DNA of 64,000 nucleotides from Chitinophagaceae bacterium (GTDB lineage Bacteria; Bacteroidota; Bacteroidia; Chitinophagales; Chitinophagaceae): NCBI GenBank assembly GCA_028288585.1, contig JAQBNL010000002.1, positions 33,592 to 97,591 of the forward strand, read 5' to 3'. Shown piece by piece: positions 10,261 to 19,604 of this stretch (position 1 is its first letter; each line of letters starts with the position of its first letter). The notes under the pieces were generated by a model. It saw only the letters and a program-made list of their open reading frames with translations, ran no database searches and was not told where the DNA came from. The position numbers and the translations under genes were made by a program.

Positions 10261-11328
10261 ATGGAAAAGAAAATGTATTACAGCGATTACCTGGAGCTTA
10301 GTAAGCTTCTTGATGCACAGCATCCGGAAAGCTTTAAGATTAATCAGCCGGCACATGATGAAATGCTTTTTATTATTGTTCACCAGGCGTATGAGCTGTG
10401 GTTTAAGCAAATTCTTTTTGAGCTGGAATTTGTTGGCAATGTTTTTAAAAAAGAAAAAATTGATGATAACTCTGAAGATCTGAATCTTGTGAGGCATCGC
10501 CTTCACCGGGTAGTCCGGATTCTTGAACTTTTGAACCAGCAGGTTGGTTTAATGGATACAATGACCCCTTTGGATTTTTTAGAATTCAGGAACCTGCTTA
10601 CTCCTTCTTCAGGTTTTCAAAGTTTACAATTCAGGCTGGTAGAGGCAAAGCTTGGATTAACGATGGATATACGCCACCAGCAGGAATATTATAAACGTAC
10701 CAATGAAGGCGGCTTTACGCAGGAAGATTTTCAGAAAATTAATGAAACTGAAACAGCAGAATCATTATTACAATTGATAAATAACTGGCTTGAAAGAATG
10801 CCTTTTTTTGAAGAGGAATTATGGAAAGATTATCATACACCCGGTGATGATCTGCATCCCTTCTGGAGTGATTACCGGAAAATTTATAAAGATGGATTAA
10901 CAGAAAGAGAAGCTTCTAACATTAATTATTTCGATCTTCTTTTTTTTGAGAACAGGAATACTTTAAGTGATGAACTGGCATCGCTAAATAAAACAACTTT
11001 ATCAGCAACCGCTATGAGGGCTGGCTTATTTATTATGTTGTACAGGGATTTTCCTGTGTTTCAAACATCTTACCAAATACTGGATAGTCTTGTTGAAATT
11101 GATCATCAAATGGCAGGCTGGAGGCATAAACATTTAGTTATGGTACGCCGGATGATAGGGATGAGGACAGGAACAGGAGGCACTTCGGGGTCAGGATACC
11201 TGGAAGGAGCATTAACCAAACATAATATCTTCAGGGATATTGAAGGCCTTTCTACTTTTTTAATAGAAAGAAAAAAACTGCCTAAGCTTCCTCCAGCATT
11301 AATAAAAAAATTAAGTTATTCTTTATAA
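10261..11328 (+). CDS. Tryptophan 2,3-dioxygenase
   Basis: YYSDYLELSKLLDAQHP, HDEMLFIIVHQAYELWFKQILFEL, GTGGTSGSGYL. Confidence 0.93.
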   Translation: MEKKMYYSDYLELSKLLDAQHPESFKINQPAHDEMLFIIVHQAYELWFKQILFELEFVGNVFKKEKIDDNSEDLNLVRHRLHRVVRILELLNQQVGLMDTMTPLDFLEFRNLLTPSSGFQSLQFRLVEAKLGLTMDIRHQQEYYKRTNEGGFTQEDFQKINETETAESLLQLINNWLERMPFFEEELWKDYHTPGDDLHPFWSDYRKIYKDGLTEREASNINYFDLLFFENRNTLSDELASLNKTTLSATAMRAGLFIMLYRDFPVFQTSYQILDSLVEIDHQMAGWRHKHLVMVRRMIGMRTGTGGTSGSGYLEGALTKHNIFRDIEGLSTFLIERKKLPKLPPALIKKLSYSL

Positions 11329-11368
11329 TTATTCCTTATTGAATAAAAAATAATAGTTTGTAATTATT

Positions 11369-12118
11369 ATGGATAGGGAAGATATAAGCCTGAATAAGTT
11401 TATAAGCGAAACGGGCTTTTGCTCCAGGCGGGAAGCCGATAAATTAATTGAAGCAGGAAGAGTTACCGTAAATGGTAAACTGCCTAAACTAGGTAATCGT
11501 GTTAGCTACGATGATATAATTAAAATTGATGGAGAATCGTTAAAGCCAAAAGATAAGCCAATCTATATTGCGTTCAATAAACCCATTGGCGTTTCCAGTA
11601 CAACCGATCGTAAAGACAAATACAATATCATAGATTATATAAATCATCCCCAAAGAATATTTCCCATAGGCAGGCTGGATAAGCCTTCGGAGGGATTGAT
11701 TTTTTTAACCAATGACGGTGACATTGTAAATAAAATACTGCGTGCAGGCAATAATCATGCAAAAGAATATATCGTTACCGTTGATAAACCGGTTACGCCT
11801 GATTTTATAAAGCGCATGGGTAACGGCATAAAAATTTTAGAAACCGTTACACAAAAATGTTTTGTAAAGCAGGAGGGCAAATATGTTTTCAGGATAATAC
11901 TTACACAGGGATTGAACAGGCAGATAAGAAGAATGTGTGAGGTATTGAATTACCATGTAACAAAACTTGTTCGTACCAGGATCATGAATATTACTTTATC
12001 TGGAATTGCGCCCGGCAAATGGCGGTATTTATCTCCACAGGAAATTGATGCAATAAATAAGCTGGTTGCAAATTCGATAAAAACAAAAGAGGCATCGGTG
12101 GGTAAGAATAAAAAATAA
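11369..12118 (+). CDS. 23S rRNA pseudouridine synthase, RluF-like
   Basis: S4-like N-terminus ([21 protein letters not shown]), [28 protein letters not shown]. Confidence 0.9.
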   Translation: MDREDISLNKFISETGFCSRREADKLIEAGRVTVNGKLPKLGNRVSYDDIIKIDGESLKPKDKPIYIAFNKPIGVSSTTDRKDKYNIIDYINHPQRIFPIGRLDKPSEGLIFLTNDGDIVNKILRAGNNHAKEYIVTVDKPVTPDFIKRMGNGIKILETVTQKCFVKQEGKYVFRIILTQGLNRQIRRMCEVLNYHVTKLVRTRIMNITLSGIAPGKWRYLSPQEIDAINKLVANSIKTKEASVGKNKK

Positions 12119-12148
12119 TTCTTCTATAAATGCATTTTCTAATTGAGC

Positions 12149-12224
12149 TAAAGCCCGGTAATGGTTTGGATGTTAGTCCCGGCCTTAAGGCTGGGGTTAC
12201 AAAAGTTTGATGGCAAGGGCTTTA
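12149..12224. repeat. Short palindromic intergenic repeat, REP/MITE-like
   Basis: Outer arms TAAAGCCC ... GGGCTTTA and an inner palindrome CCCGGCCTTAAGGCTGGG. Confidence 0.6.
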
Positions 12225-12233
12225 CCCAATGGT

Positions 12234-13046
12234 TTATACGCGGTATCTTTCCCTCAAAAAATTCATCATGTATTCATTTACGTCCCACTGGTTGGTAACC
12301 GGTTGTTTTGTAAATGGCAGGTTCATCATATAAGGATAAGGCCCAAACTCGGGGGTTATGGTTATCTCTTTTTTATCTGCTTTTTTCAATTTCAGTATTT
12401 TATCCCAACAACTTAAATGAAATTGCAATGCATCATTGTATGCAGGATCACGGGGGTCTGTTACCTGGGGGCCTTCGGCAAAGCCTACCCGTGCATGAAT
12501 GTGATCAGTTCTGGAGATGGCCAAATCAACAGCTTCTCTTTGATCATCCAATAAAGTTTCAGCAGTATTACACCAGTGAGAAATGTCAAGTGTGATCCTT
12601 AAACCAGGTAAGTTCTCTAAATATTGTTTCGTAATATGGGCAGCGAAACTAAATTTTCCACGATGTGTTTCATGAATGATGGCAACCCCTGTTTCCTTTG
12701 CCACATCTTTTGCTAATGAGATCAAATTATTATTTTGCTCAAAGGAATAATAATCTTTTCCTGTTTGTGAATTGATAAAAAGAGGGTTTGCAGCAGCTAA
12801 ATTGCGGAGGCGAACTTCAAATTCTTTATAATGTTTTTTAAAGTCTGGCTCAACTGTTTCCCAATGCTGCCCGATAAGCTTAAGGTCATACTTTGCAAGC
12901 CCGGCAAGCATTTCGGCCTTTTCAATTTCAGCTGGAGGTAGGCTGGCTTCTATCCCGTTATACCCTGATAATTTAGCCCGGTTTAAAAAAATATCCCAGG
13001 ATGTATCTTCCTGGCCCCAGCGTGGACAAAAGAATAATATACTCAT
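12234..13046 (-). CDS. Sugar phosphate isomerase/epimerase-family protein (TIM barrel)
   Basis: AKLSGYNGIEASLP, LRITLDISHWCN, RTDHIHARVG. Confidence 0.82.
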   Translation of the reverse strand: MSILFFCPRWGQEDTSWDIFLNRAKLSGYNGIEASLPPAEIEKAEMLAGLAKYDLKLIGQHWETVEPDFKKHYKEFEVRLRNLAAANPLFINSQTGKDYYSFEQNNNLISLAKDVAKETGVAIIHETHRGKFSFAAHITKQYLENLPGLRITLDISHWCNTAETLLDDQREAVDLAISRTDHIHARVGFAEGPQVTDPRDPAYNDALQFHLSCWDKILKLKKADKKEITITPEFGPYPYMMNLPFTKQPVTNQWDVNEYMMNFLRERYRV

Positions 13047-13316
13047 AGTAACAAGGAGGCTTGTCTTTAGTCTGCAAGAATAATGTTTTCAACTTATCCA
13101 CAAAATTTTAATTATGGCCTGCAATTTGTCTTTGTTATTTTAAAACAAAAAATGGGACCAAATGAATGGGATGAAAATCCTGCAGAAATTGATTCTTTTT
13201 AATTTCTAAAACACCTGAATATGTATTTGCTGACCCACACTAAACTTGGAAGATTTATTATTGAATCCTACAATGAACTTCTCTTATTGATAATGAGATA
13301 GTGAGCTTGAGAAAAA

Positions 13317-14456
13317 CTAAATTAATTCCTTTAAGGTTTCCACCACATAATCTATTTCTTCTGCTGTATTGTATTTGCTAAAGGAGAATCTTACCGTTAC
13401 ATGGTCAGGATTATTACTAATAGCCCGGATAACATGACTGCCGGTATCAGCCCCTGACGTGCAGGCGCTACCCCCACTTGCACAAATATTATGGATGTCA
13501 AGATTAAAAAGAAGCATTTCAGACCTGTCAGATTTTGGGAAACTTACATTTAAAACCGTGTATAAACTTTTACCAAGATGATCTCCATTAAAAACTACTG
13601 AGGGAATATTTTTTTCGAGTTGTTGGGTCATATAATTTTTCAGGTTCTTAATTGTTGCACTATCGGCTTCATAATTTTCAGCAGCAAGCTCAAGCGCTTT
13701 TGCAAAGCCTACAATTCCATATAAATTTTCGGTGCCTGCCCTCATGTTACGCTCCTGTCCTCCGCCATGTACAAATGGTTTTATTTTAATGTTCTCATTT
13801 ACATATAAGATACCTACACCTTTTGGACCGTGAAATTTATGGGCAGCGCCGGTTATAAAATGTACCGGTGTGTTTCCCAGGTCGAATGGAAAATGTCCAA
13901 CCGTTTGTACAGTATCTGAATGAAAAACAGCATTGTATTTTTTACAAATATCTCCAACGGCATCGATGTCTAAAATATTTCCAATCTCATTGTTTGCATG
14001 CATCAGGCTAACCAAACATTTTTCTTTGCTTTGCGATAACAGGTTTTCAAGATCATCCAGATCGATGTGTCCATTGCGTAAAACCTTTACATAGCTTACT
14101 TCTGCTTCGCCTGTTTTTTGTAAATTTTCTACTGTATGCAGCGTAGCATGATGTTCGATTGGAGAGCTGATGATACGTTTACAATCCAAATCTCTTACCG
14201 CTGCATTTATTGCGGTATTACTGCTTTCAGTTCCGCCACTGGTAAAAAATATTTCTGCAGGATGTGCATTTAGAATTTTAGCCACCGATTTTCTCGCATT
14301 CTCAATGGCCATTCTTGTTTCCCTTCCGTAAGAATAAATAGAAGAAGGGTTACCAAATTTTTCAGTCAGGTAAGGCATCATCGCATCAAGCACCTGCGGG
14401 TCAAGCGAAGTGGTGGCAGCGTTATCGAAGTATATGCGATCCATATTCTTAGTCAT
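13317..14456 (-). CDS. Cysteine desulfurase, NifS/IscS family
   Basis: YFDNAATTSLDPQVLDAM, FTSGGTESSNTAI, GAAHKFHGPKGVGILY, ASGGSACTSG. Confidence 0.95.
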   Translation of the reverse strand: MTKNMDRIYFDNAATTSLDPQVLDAMMPYLTEKFGNPSSIYSYGRETRMAIENARKSVAKILNAHPAEIFFTSGGTESSNTAINAAVRDLDCKRIISSPIEHHATLHTVENLQKTGEAEVSYVKVLRNGHIDLDDLENLLSQSKEKCLVSLMHANNEIGNILDIDAVGDICKKYNAVFHSDTVQTVGHFPFDLGNTPVHFITGAAHKFHGPKGVGILYVNENIKIKPFVHGGGQERNMRAGTENLYGIVGFAKALELAAENYEADSATIKNLKNYMTQQLEKNIPSVVFNGDHLGKSLYTVLNVSFPKSDRSEMLLFNLDIHNICASGGSACTSGADTGSHVIRAISNNPDHVTVRFSFSKYNTAEEIDYVVETLKELI

Positions 14457-14522
14457 TTGTCATTGGGTAATCAAGTCAATAGTTAATAGAAAAAGTCAAT
14501 AACTCAATGACTCATTGACCGG

Positions 14523-15902
14523 TTACATCACCTCGCTGATATCCTGCATCAGTTTGCGGGCAATATTTTGTGCTGTTGTTTCAAAATTGCTTTCAGAATA
14601 AATTCTTATGATAGGCTCTGTATTACTTGTACGCAGGTGAACCCAATCATTATCAAATTCTATTTTCAACCCGTCATCTGTATTAATGGGATTGTGTTTA
14701 TATTTCTCTTTTATCTTTTTAAAAATTTCTTTTACATCAACATTTTTTTCTAAAGAAATTTTATTTTTAGAAATAAAATAATCAGGATAAGAACCTCTTA
14801 ATTGTTTAATGCTTTTTTTAGAATTGGCAAGATGCGTAAGAAATAATCCTATACCAATCAACGCATCTCTTCCATAATGAAAATCCGGAACGATAATTCC
14901 TCCATTTCCTTCACCACCGATTACGGCATTTACCGCTTTCATTTTATTTACCACATTTACTTCACCAACTGCTGAAGGAAAATATTTGCCGCCATGCTTT
15001 TCTGTAATATCTTTTAATGCTTTTGTAGAAGACATATTGCTTACAGTATTCCCGCTTCTTTTGCTTAAAACATAATCTGCTACAGCCACCAAAGTATATT
15101 CTTCGCCAAACATGCTTCCGTCTTCACAAACAAAACAAACACGGTCCACATCGGGGTCTACTGCAATACCAAGATGAGCTTCATTCTTTTGCACGGCGGC
15201 GCTCAGCCCTGATAAATGTTCGGGAAGCGGCTCGGGATTGTGTGCAAACTGGCCATTCACTTCTTCATTCAAAGTAATAACCTCCTTTACTCCCAGGGCT
15301 TTTAATAAGGCAGGAATAAAAGTGGCACCTGTACTGTTAATGCCATCAACTGCTATTTTAAATTTTGATTTTTTTATTGCAGCAACATCTACCAGTTCAT
15401 AATTCACTACAGCATCAATATGTTTTTGCATGTACGAATCATCTTTTGTGCAGGTACCTAATTTATCAACCGGAACAAAATCAAAATTCTCTTTCTCTGC
15501 CAATTGCAAAACAGATTGTCCTTCTTCAGCATTTATAAATTCGCCGTTATGGTTTAAGAGTTTTAGCGCATTCCATTCTTTGGGATTATGACTTGCCGTG
15601 ATAATAATGCCACCGGCTGCACCCTCAGCTTTTACCGCCATTTCAACAGTAGGCGTAGTGCTTAATTCAAGATCTATCACATCAAAACCAAGAGCCAGCA
15701 AGGTACTTACTACCAGCCTGTTAACCAGTTCGCCGCTAATGCGTCCATCTCTGCCAATAATAATTTTTTTGTTATTGCTTTTTTCAGATACCCAGCTGCC
15801 ATAAGCTGCTGTGAATTTTACAATATCCAATGGTGAAAGATTGTCTCCCGGCTTTCCTCCAATTGTTCCGCGTATACCGGATATGCTTTTTATCAATGCC
15901 AC
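14523..15902 (-). CDS. glmM: Phosphoglucosamine mutase
   Basis: SGIRGTIGG, ITASHNPKEWNALKL, DPDVDRVCFV, GEGNGG, RTSNTEPIIRIYSE. Confidence 0.93.
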   Translation of the reverse strand: MALIKSISGIRGTIGGKPGDNLSPLDIVKFTAAYGSWVSEKSNNKKIIIGRDGRISGELVNRLVVSTLLALGFDVIDLELSTTPTVEMAVKAEGAAGGIIITASHNPKEWNALKLLNHNGEFINAEEGQSVLQLAEKENFDFVPVDKLGTCTKDDSYMQKHIDAVVNYELVDVAAIKKSKFKIAVDGINSTGATFIPALLKALGVKEVITLNEEVNGQFAHNPEPLPEHLSGLSAAVQKNEAHLGIAVDPDVDRVCFVCEDGSMFGEEYTLVAVADYVLSKRSGNTVSNMSSTKALKDITEKHGGKYFPSAVGEVNVVNKMKAVNAVIGGEGNGGIIVPDFHYGRDALIGIGLFLTHLANSKKSIKQLRGSYPDYFISKNKISLEKNVDVKEIFKKIKEKYKHNPINTDDGLKIEFDNDWVHLRTSNTEPIIRIYSESNFETTAQNIARKLMQDISEVM

Positions 15903-15995
15903 TTTTCCTGTGTTTTAAGGATGCAAATGTAAATAAAAAATGCCCGATGGTCTTGTTGCTTTTCGTTTCATTAATTTGCATGATTATTTTATAAC

Positions 15996-16742
15996 ATGAC
16001 GGTAACAACGTGGTTTAAAGACTGGTTCAATTCTCCTTATTACTACCAGCTTTACTTTAAGCGGGATGAGGCAGAGGCTGCGGCTTTCATTAACAAGCTT
16101 ATAGACCATCTTAAACCGCAGCCGGGCACTGAAATGCTGGACGTAGCCTGCGGAAAGGGAAGACATTCCATACAACTGGCGGATAAGGGATTTAAAGTAA
16201 CAGGCATTGATCTTTCGGAAGATAGTATACGTGAGGCTAAAGAAAGTGAATCGGAGAATCTTGAATTTTTTGTACATGATATGCGGCTGCCTTTCAGGAT
16301 AAATTATTTTGATTATGCATTTAATTTTTTCACCAGCTTTGGATACTTCAGAACCCGGAGAGAGCACGATAATGCCATCCGGACCATTGCGCAATCTTTA
16401 AAGCCTGACGGGTTTTTTGTAATGGACTACCTGAATGTGCATTATGCCGAAGACCACTTAGTGCATAAAAGTGAAAAGCAGATTGATGATGTAAATTATT
16501 ACATAACCAAATGGTTTGATGAAACCCATTTTTATAAAAAGATAGTGGTTGAAGATGACCATTTAGAGGAGCCTTTAGAGTATACAGAAAAGGTTGCCAA
16601 GTTTACATTAGGAGATTTTACGGAAATGTTTGCCTACCAGGATTTGCAGATACAGGAAGTTTTTGGCGACTACCAGTTTAATGATTATGATGTAAAAAAA
16701 TCCCCGAGGTTGATTATGATTGCGAAGAAGGTGGTGAAGTAG
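15996..16742 (+). CDS. Class I SAM-dependent methyltransferase
   Basis: EMLDVACGKGRHSIQLADKGFKVTGIDLS. Confidence 0.9.
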   Translation: MTVTTWFKDWFNSPYYYQLYFKRDEAEAAAFINKLIDHLKPQPGTEMLDVACGKGRHSIQLADKGFKVTGIDLSEDSIREAKESESENLEFFVHDMRLPFRINYFDYAFNFFTSFGYFRTRREHDNAIRTIAQSLKPDGFFVMDYLNVHYAEDHLVHKSEKQIDDVNYYITKWFDETHFYKKIVVEDDHLEEPLEYTEKVAKFTLGDFTEMFAYQDLQIQEVFGDYQFNDYDVKKSPRLIMIAKKVVK

Positions 16743-16749
16743 TTCCCTT

Positions 16750-17592
16750 TTATTTTGTATAATTACTTAACTCATTTAGCTCTTTGCTTATTGTAGTTGT
16801 CCATTCTATTTGTCTTTGGCGATTAAGACCATGACTCGTTTCTTTCTCATATAATTCTTGCCTGTCTAAATACAAGGCATATGTATCTTTGAATATGATA
16901 TCTGCATCAGGATTAATATTAAATACTGTCAATTTTTTTTCCTGAAGTTTCTTTCTTAACTGCCTTGCATAAACTTCGCATAAATCAAAATGCCCTTGTT
17001 CATGCTCTAACAAATCTGCACGGTCTTTTTGGTCAGGTCTTACCCAACTCAGATTGCAGTTAAAAGTATTTGTGACAAATATTTTTGTCTTGGTAAGTAT
17101 GTTTACGTAGTTGCTTTGGAAGCCAAAACCACAATATGTTTGAGCCGCAACCTCGGGGTTTAGAGTTGATTTTGGTGTTCCTTTAAAATCTTCCCAGGTC
17201 AACTTTCTGTTTTTGGTCCACTCAATTTCTTTTTCATGCTTTCTGAATTCAGGAACTCTATAAATTTTTGCAGTAAGTCTTTCGCAACTACTCCAGCGAT
17301 CAGGGCTTTTATGTTCAATAATTTTTATAATATTTCCACCATTTTGCCTTGCCAGTTGTTTAAGCTTATCAACGACTTCAAAATACGTGCAGTTCGTTGA
17401 TAGGCCATTATCTCCTGATTTGATTGAACCAATCTCAATTCCATCATTTATAAAATTATCCTGTTGCTGTAGTACCAAAACGAAATCAGTATCTGAAAGC
17501 GGCGCTTGTCTTGAAGTTATTGTTGAACCAATTTTTGGCGAGCAAGAATAAAATATTGTCGTTAGGAAAGCAAAATAAAAGAGTGTTTTCAT
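16750..17592 (-). CDS. DUF922-like secreted/lipoprotein protein
   Basis: Lipobox-like N-terminus (FYSCSP), RKLTWEDFKG, LLEHEQGHFDLCEVYARQL. Confidence 0.65.
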   Translation of the reverse strand: MKTLFYFAFLTTIFYSCSPKIGSTITSRQAPLSDTDFVLVLQQQDNFINDGIEIGSIKSGDNGLSTNCTYFEVVDKLKQLARQNGGNIIKIIEHKSPDRWSSCERLTAKIYRVPEFRKHEKEIEWTKNRKLTWEDFKGTPKSTLNPEVAAQTYCGFGFQSNYVNILTKTKIFVTNTFNCNLSWVRPDQKDRADLLEHEQGHFDLCEVYARQLRKKLQEKKLTVFNINPDADIIFKDTYALYLDRQELYEKETSHGLNRQRQIEWTTTISKELNELSNYTK

Positions 17593-17649
17593 AATTAGCT
17601 ATATAAATTAGGGTCGATAAATTTAAGACGTTTTTGGTTATTAGTTTAA

Positions 17650-17897
17650 TTGTCCCAGCGGGATTTTCACCTATAGTAGCTAGCAGTTTAAAAAGGATTT
17701 TCGTGAAACCCCGATGTTTGTTTAATCTTCCATTATTAAAAAATGCCTGTATCAAAATAATAATTTTTGCAATTGCAATATTGTCGTAGAATGAATTTTT
17801 GCTTAATAGTAAAGGAATCAGGCATCAGGATTTCATTTCTGAAAGTTTATAATTCGTAAGAGTTTTTTAGTTGGAAATGAAAACCCCGCTGGGACAA
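17650..17897. mobile_element. Candidate MITE-like element with ~20-bp terminal inverted repeats
   Basis: TTGTCCCAGCGGGATTTTCA at 17650-17669 and TGAAAACCCCGCTGGGACAA at 17878-17897: inverted, one mismatch. Confidence 0.45.
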
Positions 17898-17949
17898 AAG
17901 AGTTTTTATTCTTGACAATTTAAAATTCAGCAACGTTGCATTAACATGG

Positions 17950-18148
17950 CAGCCAACGGACGAGGCTTTGTGCAGTTGGGGAATTGACCAACCGTCCGCC
18001 CGGAACTGAAGCTAAATTTATAACTAAAAGCCGATGTTTAGAACTACTGTCCAACAGAATTACGTCCGCCGAAACCAAACCCTGGATATGCACAGCCGAT
18101 GATTGCTTCAACGTCAAGCCCCAATTGCATAAAACCTGATGTTGGCTG
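17950..18148 (-). repeat. attC-like imperfect palindrome, site A
   Basis: CAGCCAACGGACGAGGCTTTGTGCAGTTGGGG pairs with ...CCCCAATTGCATAAAACCTGATGTTGGCTG. Confidence 0.7.
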
Positions 18149-18153
18149 CTGTA

Positions 18154-18702
18154 TTAGAATTTTTTGTCGCCATTGTACAATTCTTTGGGTCTTTTTGAAT
18201 GAACTAAAATTCCAAATTGCTTGTCACGGATTTTGTATTTTGAGTATAGTTGTTCCTTTGTCAGTATTTCAAGTCCGTTGAATAATTCGTCAGTGATTGC
18301 AGAAAGATTTCCTTCATAGTTTTCTTTCTGGACTTTGTCATTTATTATATAAGCAAATGAGGTGTCGTTACCGACCACATTATACAAACTGTCATAAACG
18401 TGCGAAGATTTTCTAAAAAATGAAATAAACATATTTCTGGCAAAAGATCGAGTTTCAATTATTACTGCTCCATCTTTTGCAGCGTCTCCATAAAGCTTAG
18501 TTGCTGCTGTATCATACAGCATAACAACTGTTGCGATAGAGTCAGGACTATATTTTGATAAGTCTGATTGACTTACTCTTTGACTGTCAATAATGAATAT
18601 AGGATTAGGGCCCAGTTTACCTGCGGCAGTTTTCGGGTCGTCTTGTCCCAACACCGTAAGTGTCGAAACAAACATAGTGCAGATTAGTAAAAGCTTTTTC
18701 AT
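18154..18702 (-). CDS. Hypothetical secreted protein, cassette-like gene
   Basis: Start at MKKLLLICTMFVSTLTVLGQ. The longer track start at 18780 runs into the adjacent repeat. Flanked by GTTGGCTGCTGTAT ... ATAGCAGCCAAC. Confidence 0.65.
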   Translation of the reverse strand: MKKLLLICTMFVSTLTVLGQDDPKTAAGKLGPNPIFIIDSQRVSQSDLSKYSPDSIATVVMLYDTAATKLYGDAAKDGAVIIETRSFARNMFISFFRKSSHVYDSLYNVVGNDTSFAYIINDKVQKENYEGNLSAITDELFNGLEILTKEQLYSKYKIRDKQFGILVHSKRPKELYNGDKKF

Positions 18703-18738
18703 TAATTCCTTTAAAGTTTTAGGGAGTTCAAAATATAG

Positions 18739-18966
18739 CAGCCAACGCCCGGGGCTTGGCGAAGGTGTGGAATTCATCATTCGTCTGCCCGGCTGTTAAC
18801 ATGTTAAAGAACGTAAATTTTATTTAAAACAAAAACTAAGCATGCGGTAACTTTTTATTCAGACCGCAGGCGGTTTACAATGATGCACACCTGGCTGAAG
18901 TTGAATAAAGAACCATTGATGGAGTAACTTCCTTCTGCCACACTTTTGCCAAACCCATGTTAGCTG
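18739..18966 (-). repeat. attC-like imperfect palindrome, site B
   Basis: CAGCCAACGCCCGGGGCTTGGCGAAGGTGTGG pairs with CTGCCACACTTTTGCCAAACCCATGTTAGCTG. Confidence 0.75.
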
Positions 18967-18976
18967 CCGGCGTCTG

Positions 18977-19498
18977 TCAATGAAGTAGTTTATAAAGCTT
19001 TCCGTAATCTCCCGACTGTCCAAATTCCTCTGTATTTTGTTTTGTCCCAGTTATTATGCTTTCATCGCAGTCAAAACAAATTTTTGCACTTCCAATTATT
19101 TGATTGTTCCTTTTAAAAATTAAAATGTCTCTGTAAATAGCAATACAGCTAGTCACCAAAACATCTTTATGTTTTCTCTCGCAGAAAATCTGGTTTAGTT
19201 GTTCAAACTTGCTTGCCTGAATTTGCTTCTTAACAAAACCCAATTGATTAAAATTCTCTAAAAGATTAGGATTTGATAAGTTTAATGGAGTGTTTACAAT
19301 AAGCAATTCTAGTAATGCTCTTTCCTTTTTAGTTTTATTCTTTTTGTCATAAATTGACCATAAATCGCTTTCATCAATATTTAAAAAGTAATGTTCAACT
19401 GTGTCAAACTGGAAATATGGTTTGCAATCTGATTTATGGTTGCAACCTGTTAAAGCGAAAACTGTTGAGGCAAAAAATGTTATAAGTAAAATTTTCAT
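18977..19498 (-). CDS. Hypothetical lipoprotein, cassette-like gene
   Basis: Lipobox FALTGCNHKSDC. Flanked by GTTAGCTGC (18959) and GCAGCTAAC (19505). Confidence 0.65.
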   Translation of the reverse strand: MKILLITFFASTVFALTGCNHKSDCKPYFQFDTVEHYFLNIDESDLWSIYDKKNKTKKERALLELLIVNTPLNLSNPNLLENFNQLGFVKKQIQASKFEQLNQIFCERKHKDVLVTSCIAIYRDILIFKRNNQIIGSAKICFDCDESIITGTKQNTEEFGQSGDYGKLYKLLH

Positions 19499-19604
19499 AA
19501 GCTTGCAGCTAACTCATAAATATACGCAACTACTTATAAAATTTATATTGATACCCAATGATTTTCGATTGCGTTTTTTGTATTGTTGTTACTTCAATAT
19601 AGAT

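Noticed and set aside
10030-10506. 158-aa minus-strand ORF across the mutS / tryptophan dioxygenase junction
   Set aside because: Antisense to two strong genes; low-complexity translation
18703-18780. N-terminal extension of the 18154 ORF in the track
   Set aside because: Translates the separator repeat; a signal-peptide start (MKKLLLICTMF) at 18702 is better
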